Assembly (NCBI GenBank): GCA_964030785.1
Contig: OZ034970.1
Span: 17,054,911 to 17,118,910, forward strand
Source: Siderastrea siderea
Taxonomy: Eukaryota > Cnidaria > Anthozoa > Scleractinia > Rhizangiidae
Direction: 5' to 3'
DNA length: 64,000 nucleotides
Under the pieces are notes generated by a model. It searched no databases, had not been told where the DNA came from, and saw nothing but the letters and a program-made list of their open reading frames with translations. The stretch's first letter is position 1. The number at the start of each line of letters is the position of its first letter. Shown piece by piece: positions 43,319 through 54,939 of this stretch. The translations under genes and the position numbers were made by a program.

Positions 43319-43442
43319 ATGGAATTTAATAACGGTGGCAACAACCACAAAAACAGTACACGTCTGCCATCTCGAGCTTCCAAAGGAAGCAAAAATTTGT
43401 TCGAGACAGCGGGAGTTCAAGATGAATCAGTAGTGAATTACT
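43319..43442 (+). CDS. Possible first coding exon of an unrecognised gene
   Basis: ATG at 43319 opens MEFNNGGNNHKNSTR and continues through SRASKGSKNLFE and GVQDESVVNY to a GTAAGA donor at 43443. Composition is protein-like and hydrophilic. The MITE beginning at 43449 lies just inside the presumed intron. No family was recognised and no downstream exon found, so this may be chance. Confidence 0.25.
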
Positions 43443-43448
43443 GTAAGA

Positions 43449-43716
43449 TAGAGCGGTTTTCAATTGAGTATCGAAAGAAATTTGTGTTTTGGTTTGGCTT
43501 TACTTCACTCTGTAAAAAATCTCGCGCCACTTTCGCGACCAATCAGAAGAAAAACTCTGACCAATCGCAACTTGCTCGCACGCGTTTTCCCGCGCTTGGC
43601 GCCGGTTGCATGTATGTGCTTCGAGTTCTGATTGGTTCATTGGGTAATTTGCGTTTGTTGTGATTGGATAATTACTTTGGTTTTGGTTTTACGACACTCA
43701 TTTCAAAAGCGCTCTA
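43449..43716. repeat. MITE with TAGAGCGGTTTTCAATTGAG ends
   Basis: The left end and the inverse right end (CTCATTTCAAAAGCGCTCTA) match imperfectly with TA at both extremes, as for Tc1/mariner-type MITEs. Related half-copies occur in the last introns of peptide genes A, C and D (for example 583-600, 15560-15620, 51860-51945, 52180-52250). Confidence 0.55.
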
Positions 43717-43979
43717 ATGTTCAAGGGAATCAGCGGTAAATTAACCAGTGATAATTTGCTGTAAATCAAGGCAAAGGGTTTTCTGTTCCAAACAGCGAGG
43801 GTCAAGCGTAGTTCTAAATCTTCTCACTCACCTTGTCATTAGGACCCAGGCCAATTGCGTCCAGTTGGGTGAAATCCTGGTATAGGTTTTAATGTGCGGT
43901 GAGGCGCGACTTCTACCACAGCACTGAGATTTCCAGGAACTGAGGGTCAGAATGAATACACGACCTCTCAAGCTACTAA

Positions 43980-44009
43980 GCTTTAAATGTCATCGTGTAT
44001 AAATAAAGG

Positions 44010-44108
<99 letters not shown>
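43980..44108 (+). repeat. AATAAAGG followed by (GATT)n
   Basis: AATAAAGG at 44002 runs directly into about 24 GATT units. Like 9808 and 29161, it reads as a retroposon 3' end with a microsatellite tail. The body to the left was not identified. Confidence 0.75.
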
Positions 44109-44522
44109 GAAAATAATCTAACTTAGATTTACTGTAAAAACGACAAGAGTGGTAATCATGTTAGCCCAGTAATCAGTGGATTTGAACTTGCGATGACTGA
44201 ATCATAACTCACAGCCACGTCTGTACAAAAACATTAAGCCTTTTATGGTTATCCCCAGCCTTGTACCTAGGCGTCCTCTCGCGTCTTGCTTTGTCCGGGA
44301 GAAGCCTAAAGCAACGTCTCAATGCCCGCGCGAAGCCTGGGGCGAGAGCAGGCAAGAGAAGCGATGAGGTCACCGTGAAAGTTTGGATCCATGCCTAAAC
44401 GAGCTGGAAGCGCACGGGGACTAACCTGCGTTCCACCTCATGGCCCTCTTCTTAGAGAAGATGTCTGTAACTTGCACAGAGTGAATTATTGTCCAAGAGA
44501 AGCATTTTCCGAGGACATGAGA
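44109..44522. other. Unassigned sequence before the D block
   Basis: No feature recognised. Confidence 0.5.
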
Positions 44523-45352
44523 TTATAAACAAACGTTTAGCGCTATTATTTCTCTGCTACACGTATTATTGAATCTAATTATACGCTATTGACACAGCTG
44601 ATTTCAGGAATTTTCCGTCTTTCGATAAAGAGGCCACGTTAATGGCGTAACACTTTCAGAAAGAAACAAAATACGTTTCTCATGTCAGTTGTGATTAAAT
44701 GGTTGAGAGCGAGTTTAAGTTTAACAATAGCAATTAGTGATCTTTCTTTTGAAAAGACAAAGAATGCTTTGACCAAAGAGCATAGATAAGATTTTTGTGC
44801 GCTAAAAGAGATCGATGTTATTAAGATCATTAACAGTCATTTAAGACCTAGATTCCGTAAAGTTCAAAACTTAATAAAAATGATTTTATTCTCTCTGAAG
44901 ACAACCCGTATTTTTTTTCTTTTTAAATTTGTCAATGGCCAGAGTCTGAAATTGGGTTTGCTATAAAGAAGCAACTTTTCCAGAAAAAAAGTTTTTCCGG
45001 TAAGAACAAATTTTTGCGGGATCTAGTCTTTGTGGAGTTAACAAAAAGTCGCAAAAATTTGACGCCATACAAGTTGTTTTGTTCATGATGGTATTCACAT
45101 GAACTGTCCATGAAGGCAAAAAAGTTCAGCAACGGAGTACTTCTTTGTGAAACCTAATCCTTCATTATCAGAGCTTAGGCTTAGAAGCTTAGATGTTAAC
45201 ATCCGTGCTTACGTTCAAAGTAAAATTGTCAGGGTATTTCATTGTTAAGACAGTTGATTTTCAAACAAAAATGGTGGAATTTCGGCTTTATCGCATGCTA
45301 GCTACACATAAATAACCTGTTCTCATGTATGCAAAGAAAAAAATCCTACTTA

Positions 45353-45811
45353 GGCCCTGGAAAAAACGGACTCAACATCCAACATTGTTAAAACCGACTT
45401 TGTTTACGATGTTGAACCAGGTGGCCAAACGATTTATACATTTCCATTCAACATTGCACAACATTGTTGAATACAAGATGTTACACGTGCTTGGACAGCC
45501 TATTACACTGATGATGATGAATGTTGTTGAATTATGTAAATTAGTGTTCCTACGCGTGCATGATTCAACACAATGTTGCACTTGCCAGCCTAACGAATTC
45601 AACCGATTCTTTTTCACACTTTAGACCAAAAGAAAGGTTGGATGGTGCTTGGATCAAAAGTTTGATGACAATCAAATTTCGTTCAACAGCTTTCAACATC
45701 ATTCAGCATCATCCAACATCATGCCACGCGGTGACCAAACATGTGCAACATGTTGAATTCAACAATGTTGGAAGCTGTTGGATGGGATTGTTGGATCTGT
45801 TGTCCGCGGCC
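45353..45811. repeat. MITE rich in CAACATTGTTG palindromes, D-block copy
   Basis: Same element as 7607-8040, here with clean TTA on both sides (45350-45352, 45812-45814). It is 459 bp, with small internal indels relative to the C-block copy. Confidence 0.65.
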
Positions 45812-47129
45812 TTAGTCCGTTTTGTCAAGAAAATATTCTGTAAACGTGTCCCAATTGTTGTAAAATGCGGAAACTCTTCAACCGCTCAAATCTTGTGGTT
45901 TTACATTTTTCTGGTAAAAAAGCTACGTATGAAAAACACTTGAAAGCAGGTGACCTTTTTTAAACACAAAAAATTCTTAACGTCTTTAAGTACCGTAAGG
46001 TCTTAATGTCTTAACAACAACGTAAAAGGTACAATCAGCCAATATAGTGCAAACACTGAAAATATTCTTTACTAACCAACTAACAACCTGTTTACCTCCG
46101 AATTTGAAATTGTGAAGGTATTGAAGGTAACGGTATTCGTAAGTTAAATACCACAAAATTTGCTTCATCGAAAAAATAGAGTTCCACGTCAATTGATTGT
46201 TAGGCTTGCACAATTTTTTTCTTCAAAACTATCGATCGACTCTCGTGACGTGTGTAGCGTCACATAATTCATGCCAAATGTTCAAGAATTGGATCAAGCA
46301 TCTTTGAAGTTTAATCTCTCTCCCACTGCCAATCAATGTTTTTTTAAACTCAGGAAAAGGTCTATAGTAGTTGATATTTCTTTCTGTATGCATAAAAGTC
46401 TATAATGTCACAGATATTTGTCATTGGTTTTATTTTACAGTTTTAACGATAGCACATGATAGCCTTTATTTTGAAAAGACAAAGAACACTTCAACCAAGT
46501 TTTAAAAGATTGATGTCAAGATCTTTGTCATTATCGAAAAAACCTGCATTCCTTGAAGTTCAAAACGTAACAAATTAAAATGATTTTATTCCAACTGGTA
46601 AGAAGTACATCAGTAAGATAAAAATCTTACTCGATCCGTTTTATCAAGAAACTATTCTTCAAACGTGACCCGCTTGTGCAATGCGGAAATTATCCAGCCA
46701 CGCAAATCTTGTAGCTTTCGACGTTTTTCTACTTAAAGCCACGTATAAGCAACACTTGAGAGCAGGTGACAGTTTTTAAACACAAAAGATCTTTAAGGTC
46801 ACTGATTATTTATTTGTTTAAATACGTAAAAGCTACAAACAACCAATATAGTGGAAAAACTGGAAAACATTCTTCACAACCAAAATCCAACCTGTTAACC
46901 TCCGATTTTAAAAACGGCACTTACACATATTCGTAAGAAACTGATAAATTTGGAAACTGCAATTAAGATTGACGTGGCTAATCAAAAAATTATCCTCGAT
47001 CCACGTCAGTTATGTTAGCTTTGCGCAATTGTTTTTTAGAGCTATTGATCGACTTCTTGTGACGTGCTTAGCGCCATGAAATTTATGGTAAAACATTTCA
47101 TGTCAAAAGTATAGGACAAAGTGGACAAA

Positions 47130-47400
47130 ATCCTTAAGTGTGAACATTCAAATGAAAGCTACTGAGCAGTATTTTCCTGTTGAACTGTTTATTATGCCGG
47201 GTTCGGAAGGTGGCTCTAACGTTTGATTCTGTGAATGAAATCCTGAAGTGTCACCATTCAAGTGAAAGCTAATGAACAGTACTTCTGTGCTGCTGTTTAC
47301 CATGCTACAGCAGTTGGTTCGAGCTTTTGAGTCTGTGGATGAAATCGTAAAGTGTGACCATTCAAATAATAGTTATTGAGCTGTAATTTGCCTTTTGATC
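47130..47400. repeat. Tandem ~85-90 bp repeats upstream of gene D
   Basis: Counterpart of 11970-12235: three units with GATGAAATCC-AAGTGT, ATTCAAATGAAAGCTACTGA and TGTTTATTATG. Further units lie in intron 1 of D at about 48890-49110. Confidence 0.6.
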
Positions 47401-48437
47401 TGTTAACTTAGAAAGATTTTTATTAGGGCTTTATCGACAAGGGTTATAAGGGTTATGGCGTTCAGAAAATGGTGTTATCAGGTTATCCTTTCCAACTACT
47501 GACTCAGTAGTGTTTGTCTCGAAGTCCTTCATTTTTCCTATAAAGAGATTATTCATAATTCGAAATATACGAAGTGTCCGCTCATGAACACAGGACCTTT
47601 AACTGAGAGACGTTACGGATCATAACACAATTTAAGTCCAATATAGAGCTGCTGTAAATCGCGTCTGCTATTTTTTGATGCACAAAGGTATAGTCTTGAA
47701 ACAACATACCATGTGGTATGAAATTTTGCGGGTTTTGATTTTTTCTACTTATTCGTTCGATCCACACAGACTAGATCCCCAAAAAATTAGTTACTCGCAA
47801 ACTAAAAAGTCACTTCTCTATGGAAATAACCAATTTAGAGTCGAGCGATAAGCAGACTTAGAAAAAAACTTCTACCGTTCAGTTCAGTTGGAACAAAATA
47901 CTGTCAAGGTTTGAAGTTCACAGAGTCATGGTTTTATCGATAGCTAGCAAAGATCTTAACGCCATTCTTTTTACTCACTGGAAAATTTTATCTATGCTCT
48001 CTGCTTGAAGCTTCCACCTTTGTTTAAAAAATAAAGGTCGTCGCTATTGCTATGGTTCTTGTAACTGAAACATGAAGGCTCTCAACAAAACATAACACGC
48101 GAAAAGTGTCTTGTGGCATGGAATAAGAACGCCTGAAATCACCTGCATCGATCGTGTAAAATAATCTAGCATGTAGAGTTTATATCTTGTTGGCTTCGTG
48201 TTGTCCTCATTCACGTATGACAAATTGTGGGATACTTGAAGAACATTTTATGTGGTTTTACAATATTAGTTGTTTGCACCTTTTGACGTATTTGAACGCG
48301 GAAACTTGTTAGACCTGAAGTGACGATCTTGGACACTGTTTTCAGTTTAGGTTTTGCGGTTTTAAGTATTGCTAATACGCACCCATCACGGCAAACAATG
48401 AAGAAAAACAACCTTAATTCTATTTTTGTGCTCACGA

Positions 48438-48531
48438 TATAAAAGGAGATTCGCTACTATGCCTGAGAAATAGCAAAGTCATCTGGCAGAGCAACCAGCA
48501 GTTTGTATACAGGCGACTTTGGAAAGTTCAA
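48438..48531 (+). promoter_or_regulatory. TATA box and noncoding leader exon of copy D
   Basis: TATAAAAG at 48438-48445. The leader contains GCAGAGCAACCAGCAGTTTG, as in C, and ends GTTCAA before GTAGGTG (48532). Transcription probably starts near 48468. Confidence 0.7.
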
Positions 48532-49249
48532 GTAGGTGACTTTGATATAACTTAGATATTTTACTTACTGTTTAACCCTAGGCGTACTTCAGCAAATCTT
48601 TTATGTAAAGAAAGAGCCGCTCTTTCTTGCAGAAAAACCACTCTGTGGTCTGCAACTTTTAGCGTGCAATACTTATTTGCCGCCTCTTCGTTTATAGCGT
48701 ATAAGAAATCTACTGCATTTACCTTGAAATCTGAATTGAACTGAAACAGTGCTTCGACAATATTTTGAAAGCCAGTTGAGCAAAATTCAATTTCTTGTAG
48801 TGTTTTTCATATGTTGTTTAACGTCTCAAACCTTTCAAGCTGAAAGCGTATTCCTGACGAGTGACTGTACTATTTAAATGAAAGCTATGGTATACTGCTT
48901 CCGTGTTGTGTTATTATACCTTACAAGGTGGTTTGAACTTTTGAGTCGGTAGATGAAATCTTAAAGTGTGGCCATTTAATGCGAGCTACGAGCCGGGTTT
49001 TCATAAGAGTTGCTGTGTATAATGCTGTGGAAAGCTCCTCCAACTTTTGAGTCAGAGGATAGCAAAATACTAAGTTATTGCATCAGACAAATAAGTGAAA
49101 GGTATATCGCATTTCCTTTCTGTCAGTGCTGTATTGCAACGTTAAAGTTCAAGGTGATTTTTCTTCCTTCACAAACTTGGGCGTTCTCGAGATTCAAGAG
49201 GTTAATAAACTTCACAGTACTTGTGTTTCTTGTTTTTTGGCAGTCAGAG

Positions 49250-52200
49250 ATGCGTTTGTTGGAGATATTGGTTTTTGTGGGGTTCTGCTTAGCTTTTATC
49301 AAAGCTGAAAGTAATACCGATGAAAAGCTGGATGATCAGCCTGCGGAAGAATCTCTTCTTGAGGACGAGCCTGCAAATACTGCAGAGGAATCTCCACTGA
49401 GGGAAGAGCCAAAGGAACAAGACCGCCGCCAATTCATCCGACCGCGATTCACGATTCCCATCGGCATTCCTTCTAATATCAACAGCGGATTCTTTAGAGT
49501 TTGTTACTGTTTCCGCAGACTTCCTTGCAGAGGTAAGTATGTACGTTGTGTGCATGTTAAACGGACTTTAATATGCGTTTTCATGTGTAAAGTTAACTGT
49601 CAAATAAGGTGCGAACGGGGGGGGAGTTGAAAAAGTTGTATACGGTGAGGCTCCGCCATGAGGGTCAATCCCTTACCTTTAATATACTCAATTTGTATAT
49701 GTAATAGGACTACATGCTGTCCAATTTGGAAAGTTAATCCAGCATTGTCAGCAAAAGTATTATCCTTGAAAAAAGGCAGACTGAAATGTTGAGATTTTTT
49801 ATTTCCAAAGTATTTAAAATCGAATGTCATAATCACTTAGAATAACAACAACACAATGAAAAAGAGAATACTGTAAATTTCAAGTGTAAAAAGCGAAGAA
49901 TGTTTTTATTTACAATATTGTTTTGAAAATATTCATGAAGAACAAAATCTAGTGTGTAGTGTTAGTGACATTTTTAAAGTTTACATTGACTAATGCTTGA
50001 GCAGAATGTTTACCAAGCCAACATGAATGCCAGAGTGATTCTTCGTCTGCTTCACTTAAAGTATGAGAGGCATTTTTCCTCTTCCGAACCCTTCACACTT
50101 AATTCTCTTGCTTTCGATTCAAGTTGTTGCCTCGAATTTGCAAATTCACGATAGCACAAAATACTGCAGTTTCTGTCACAGTTTTTCAAATGGCGGTCCA
50201 ACGAACAGAGCGTGACAGCTAGACTTTTTGGTTCGTATTCGTCACGGTCTTTTTTTCGAATTTTTTTCTCGGGAAAGAATTGCATCTAGCTCATGGCGAG
50301 GGATAGCTTCGTTTATACGGTGCACTTTCCACTCGTTGAAAACCGTCAGCCAAGGTTTTTTACCCTTGGAGGTGTTTTGGTTTTGGTTTTTGCTTCTAAG
50401 GTTAGCAAGCTCCTCTTCTCGCAACGTAGGAAATCTTTCATTTGCGCTACTACTGCTGAAAAGATTATGAGAAATGGAAAAATTTGGGAAATCTTGACTA
50501 AATTCCGCCATTGTCTACTAGTATCAATGCGGCAAGACGTCTAGTCCTGTTTACAGTACGAACGAGACGCTTTTTGTTAACTGGCTGGCTTCTCTTGTCT
50601 ATTGTTTTTTCTTGGATTTGATTGGCTCAGACAAACTGTCCTATTTTTCTTAATTTGGACAGCTTTAACTTACCAACTGTATAATTAGTACCAAAAACCC
50701 CTTTCATATACCTAGAGCAAAATTGTACCCCTTTCTTATACCTAATTAGGATAAGCCAAAACAATAGAATTTCCTATGGTCGCCCCTTTTTCTCGGGCTT
50801 TCAATCGTTCTGGTTCAGTTGCTCTAAGGTTCTAAGCTTTTTCGTGTTTCGCGTTGTTCTTTCACAGGTACCCCAAACTCTATGGGAGAAATAGACCGCG
50901 TGACCTTTGTTCAGAGTTCTACTAGTGTTGCAATTTGAGCGACCGTTGCGTAACAGCGAAATTATAAGAATTTGTGTGGAAAAAACACGATTCCTAATTC
51001 AATCTAAAAATACGAACCAGTTTTCAATTTAAAAATCCCCACCAGCTCACTATAGAGAGCACCCCCCCCCCCCCCCGAGGGTACAAGTATTGAAACATAA
51101 AGCGAAATAATCAACAAAATTACTGCAGTGAAGCTAGGAGACCCAAAAATAATGGTTCAGCTTTGTTTGAAATCTGTTTTCTGAAACTGTATTTTAGTGT
51201 GTTTGGCTGCGGGTAGCCAGGATGGAAATGGATTGCAACTTGAAACATTAGGCTGATGTTTTTTAGTTTTTCCCTTGTCTCCTGTAAAAATCGCCAAAAA
51301 GTAACCAAGGTTTGTTCTCCCTTTGAGAAAATCCATTGCCTTAATGTTCTAGGACCATTTCGTGCACGAGAATAGGTATTAATACTTTGCCTTTAGCACA
51401 TTATTCACCCCAAAACGTGAAAATTCCCGTGAAGACTAACCCCTTTAAAAACGTTATACACACCTCGTGAAATTTGAACTTTTCTCAGTTTTTTATATGA
51501 TACATGTCAGACGTTAAGGGGTACACTTAAATTTCCCTTTTCAGGCACAATTACAAATTTAGGGGTAACATATGAACATGTAGCATGCACTTGCACCATT
51601 AGTTTACTGTGATTGATAACAGACATAACAGTTACATTCTATTTAAGGTGGCTTTTCTAATTGAGTATCTTCAAACCGAAACCAAAGACTATCATCACTC
51701 TCACCAATCACAACAGGAGCAAACAAGGAAATGAACTAATCGTTACTCAAAGCAAAGACAAGTAATTGCCATCAAGCACGGGAAAAAACTTAGTTTTACA
51801 TCTCATTGATTGAGAAAGTGGCGCGAGCAATTTTAACCAATGGCAAGCGCAATTTACTTTCGACACTCAGATTGAAAGTCGCTCTGAATACAAAACATTT
51901 CTAGATTTTAGAGAGGTTTTCAATCGAGTGTCGTAAAACTAATCCAAAGCAACTTCTCTAACCACTCACAACAGGAGGTCGGAAACAACAAAATGAATAA
52001 ATCGTTACTTAAAGCAAATACAAGTAATTGGCGTCGAGCAAGGGAAACTGGTGCGAGCAAGTCACGACTGGGTCTAGTTTACAACTCGTTGATTGTGAAA
52101 GTGGCGCGAATAAGTGGCACGAACAAGTGGCGTGAGCAATCGCTGAGCGAGAAAAAGCAAAGCAACGAGATTTACTTTCGAAGCTCAATTGAAAACCGCT

Positions 52201-52703
52201 CCAAATGCAACAGATTTATGGATCTTAGAGCAGTTTCCAATTTAGCATCGCAAAACCAAACCAAAGCAATTACTCTAAACGATCAAAACAGGAAGAAACA
52301 ACACAATGAACCAATCAGAACTCGAAAGAAATAGAAGTAATGGGCTCAATTGAAACCTCTTCTAAAATAAAACCGATTTATCAGTTCATTATCAAGGTAT
52401 TGCTTTGCGTGACGTACCCCAGTTGCCTAAATTGTAGACTGCAATTTCTTAGAAGTTAGACTGATAATAAACACTTCAATTTTTATTTATCCCTTCTTTT
52501 CTCCCTTTCTCCTTCACAATTCCGCTTTGACGTAGTACTGAAATTGTGTTTTATTTTCAGTTCCCGGCATGCGCCCAGGGTTCAAAGGATGGGTTTCGGT
52601 CTACCGATCAGGCTACGTTGTGATCAACAATTATCTGTACTATTTCTGGAACTGCAGCCCAAGGATTGTACGGGTTACTCGTCGTCCGCCGACCCGTGGT
52701 TAG
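49250..52703 (+). CDS. Secreted basic Cys peptide precursor, copy D
   Basis: Coding exons are 49250-49532 (exon begins 49244 after TTTTTTGGCAG; donor GTAAGT at 49533) and 52561-52703 (after TTATTTTCAG; stop TAG 52701-52703). The product is 141 residues, slightly shorter in the acidic spacer than C. It has signal peptide MRLLEILVFVGFCLAFIKA; an acidic spacer; a dibasic RRQF site that would release a peptide starting with Gln; TIPIGIPSNINSGFF; three cysteines spaced C-Y-C-x5-C (VCYCFRRLPC), one residue wider than in C; FWNCSP in the last exon; and RRPPTRG at the end. Last-exon changes versus C include VSVYRS and NNYLYYF, adding positive charge. The reading frame is intact with a conserved promoter and poly(A) signal. 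Its intron 2 holds a Crypton-like insertion. Confidence 0.85.
49612..51079 (-). mobile_element. Crypton-like (tyrosine recombinase family) remnant in intron 2 of gene D
   Basis: Absent from copy C, where GTAAGGTACAAGTATTG is continuous near 14481; here GGTGC (49607-49611) and GGTAC (51080-51084) flank the insert. It starts with a G-run and ends with a C-run. On the minus strand a frame from 50511 begins MAEFSQDFPNFSISHNLF, with WLTVFNEWKVHRINEAIPRH, then shifts frame near 50265 to KKDRDEYEPKSLAVTLCSLD and EFANSRQQLESKARELS. This resembles the N-terminal part of KIAA1958/QRICH1-like proteins derived from Crypton recombinases. The catalytic domain is missing. Family call from memory of those sequences. 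Confidence 0.55.
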
Positions 52704-52798
52704 ACCGTTTTTTTTTTGTGATCACCCTAGAAAGTAAATTGCTTTGGGCCTGAACACGCCCCAATCGCTTAAACGTGTAAAATGTCATGGGTGTCACT

Positions 52799-52804
52799 AA
52801 TAAA
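52799..52804 (+). terminator. Polyadenylation signal of copy D
   Basis: AATAAA lies 95 bases after the stop, in the conserved 3' UTR block. Confidence 0.75.
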
Positions 52805-53404
52805 GAGAATTTCTTTGTAACTTTGCGTTCTTGACCACCAACAGATAGATCCGTTTTGCCTGCTGCAAACACAGGGCAGCACGGTGGTTATCTTCAGTCT
52901 GTCAGTGGGAACCTTCGGACCCGTACAAGGAAGGGAGGGCTGATAAGGGGACCGTCATACCTCTTAAGGATTAAAATTCCTGGGTGCCAGAGGCTTTTCG
53001 TGCGCGGTTTCCGAACTAAAATCTTTAATCATGGCAAATTTCCCTCGTTTGAGACTGATTTTGGTAGATTAATAAGATGTAATGGAGCATTTTGAAACAA
53101 AATGTCCTTTTCGTTAAAAAGAATGTTTACCTCGAATGAAACGAGATTCTGGTACCTTTCATAGGGCCTCTCTTCTGAAAATTACGACTTTTACCACCCC
53201 ACCCCCCCTTCCGGGGGGGGGTGGGGGGTGGACTGTTTCACCTTATGCCCTAAATGCTGAATCCTTCGAAAAACTTGGAGTTTCCCTAAAACCCTAACCT
53301 GGTGATAGTCTCGTTGTTCGCCACAAAAATGACTCTTGCGCAGTAAGAGAAGAGTAGCTAGTAAGCTGGCTAGCGACAGACGAGCCTCGTTTTCTTTGCA
53401 TGCA

Positions 53405-54165
53405 TTTTGTTTCATGTAAAGACCTCGAAAACCGGTTTTGGGTTAGTTTCACTTGTTCCACTTGAAAAGCACCTATTTTCGCTTAAAAACATTGATTTCA
53501 CATGATAAGCTCGATTTCCGAACAAATAAAATGCTTTAGTTAAGCACAGCGTTGAAGAGCCATCAGGAATGCTCAATGTACTGGACTGGACACAAAGCTT
53601 TATCTTTACCTATTACATATAATCAAGTCGTACATAAGTTCAGAGCCAACTGAGACTGGCTATGAGATCATGTGTAATGGCGGAGACTGAAGGGAATAAT
53701 TGGCTTATTATACAAACCCTGGATGATGAGAATTGTTATTAACACAAACTTCCCTGTTAAAAGAAACATGTTTTTCGCCGCCTTATCGCACAACTTTCTA
53801 CTCGTACGATATCAGCCAATCAGGTTCGCACGAAATCAACCCCTAGAAATTTTTCTTCAGCAGTTTTCAACGGACACGGATTTCAACTCGATATAGCGAG
53901 AGACTGACGGCTGATTCGGAGATTCTAGTGTAGCCAAAATCTGACAAAGAAAGAAAATTTAAATAGCGCAATAAGCCGATTAATCCTGCAGTACCTGAGA
54001 AAAATGTCGTTAGCTCTATTCTTGTGTGTGCTTGGTCATGTGCAATCGACGCGGAACATTCTTGTTAATCGCCTTTTTAAGGTTCACGAAATCGAGCTTT
54101 GCAAAACCACAGAAAGATATATATAGCTTGTTTGCCTGCCTTAACAGAAATGTAGGATAGCAATG
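53405..54165. other. Segment present in D block, missing in C block
   Basis: C jumps from the equivalent of about 52985 to 54168. Nothing recognisable is encoded here. Confidence 0.5.
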
Positions 54166-54647
54166 TGTCTTACTTTAGCCGACCATAAGATTTGCTTTTT
54201 GTTATTGCAAGTATTGATGGGGCTAAAACTCGATTTTTCGCTAAACGTTCAACCTCGTTCATCCCCAGGATCTTTGGGTTGGGCAATCCAAGAAGGCGGC
54301 TATTAAGAAAGATCAGAAGCCACCATCTTGGATTGCCCAACCCAAATACCCTGTGAAATAGGTTTCCGAAGTTTTCAGATCTCGTTTCTGGCTGTCGATC
54401 ACCGAGAAAATTTGCGGAGTTGTACTCCACAACTCTTTACAAATTGCGCCTGGTAAGACGGGATCATGTGTCAAGTGGTCGCTTACCAGAGGTTATAAAC
54501 AATGGAAAATTTCAAACTGTCAGACCAAACAGTGGCCGCGGTCGCTTACGAGAGGTGGTCCTCCTACGAGTGATTCCAACAAAATTGGTATTTTGAAAAA
54601 GTGGTCTCTTACAAGAGGTGGTTGCATGTGGAGGTTCGACAGTATTG

Positions 54648-54816
54648 GCCACTTCCACATTCCCATAATATACTTTGTTTGCCCCCCACATTTTGCATGT
54701 ACTATTGTTTTCAATTTCTCTTGGAAATATGCACGTTCCCAAGAGAGATTGAAAAAAAATAGTTTTTCCAAAATTTGGGGGGCAAACAAAGTGTGTTATG
54801 GGAATGTAGAAGTGGC
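54648..54816. repeat. Long hairpin, D-block copy
   Basis: Counterpart of 17038-17208, with arms GCCACTTCCACATTCCCATA and its inverse and a few more mismatches near the loop. Confidence 0.7.
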
Positions 54817-54939
54817 AACATTCTCTCAAATTCTACATCTCTCAATAAAGTTTTATGGGAAGACCTCCGCCCAAAGTTCAAATCTTAAATCGTTCCAGAT
54901 ACCTAGAACAGCAATTAAACCTTTTTAAACCTCAAAAAT

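Noticed and set aside
49010..49249. In-frame upstream extension of copy D to an earlier ATG
   Set aside because: The splice acceptor at 49243, the signal peptide starting at 49250 and the same start in B and C argue that the upstream part is intron 1.
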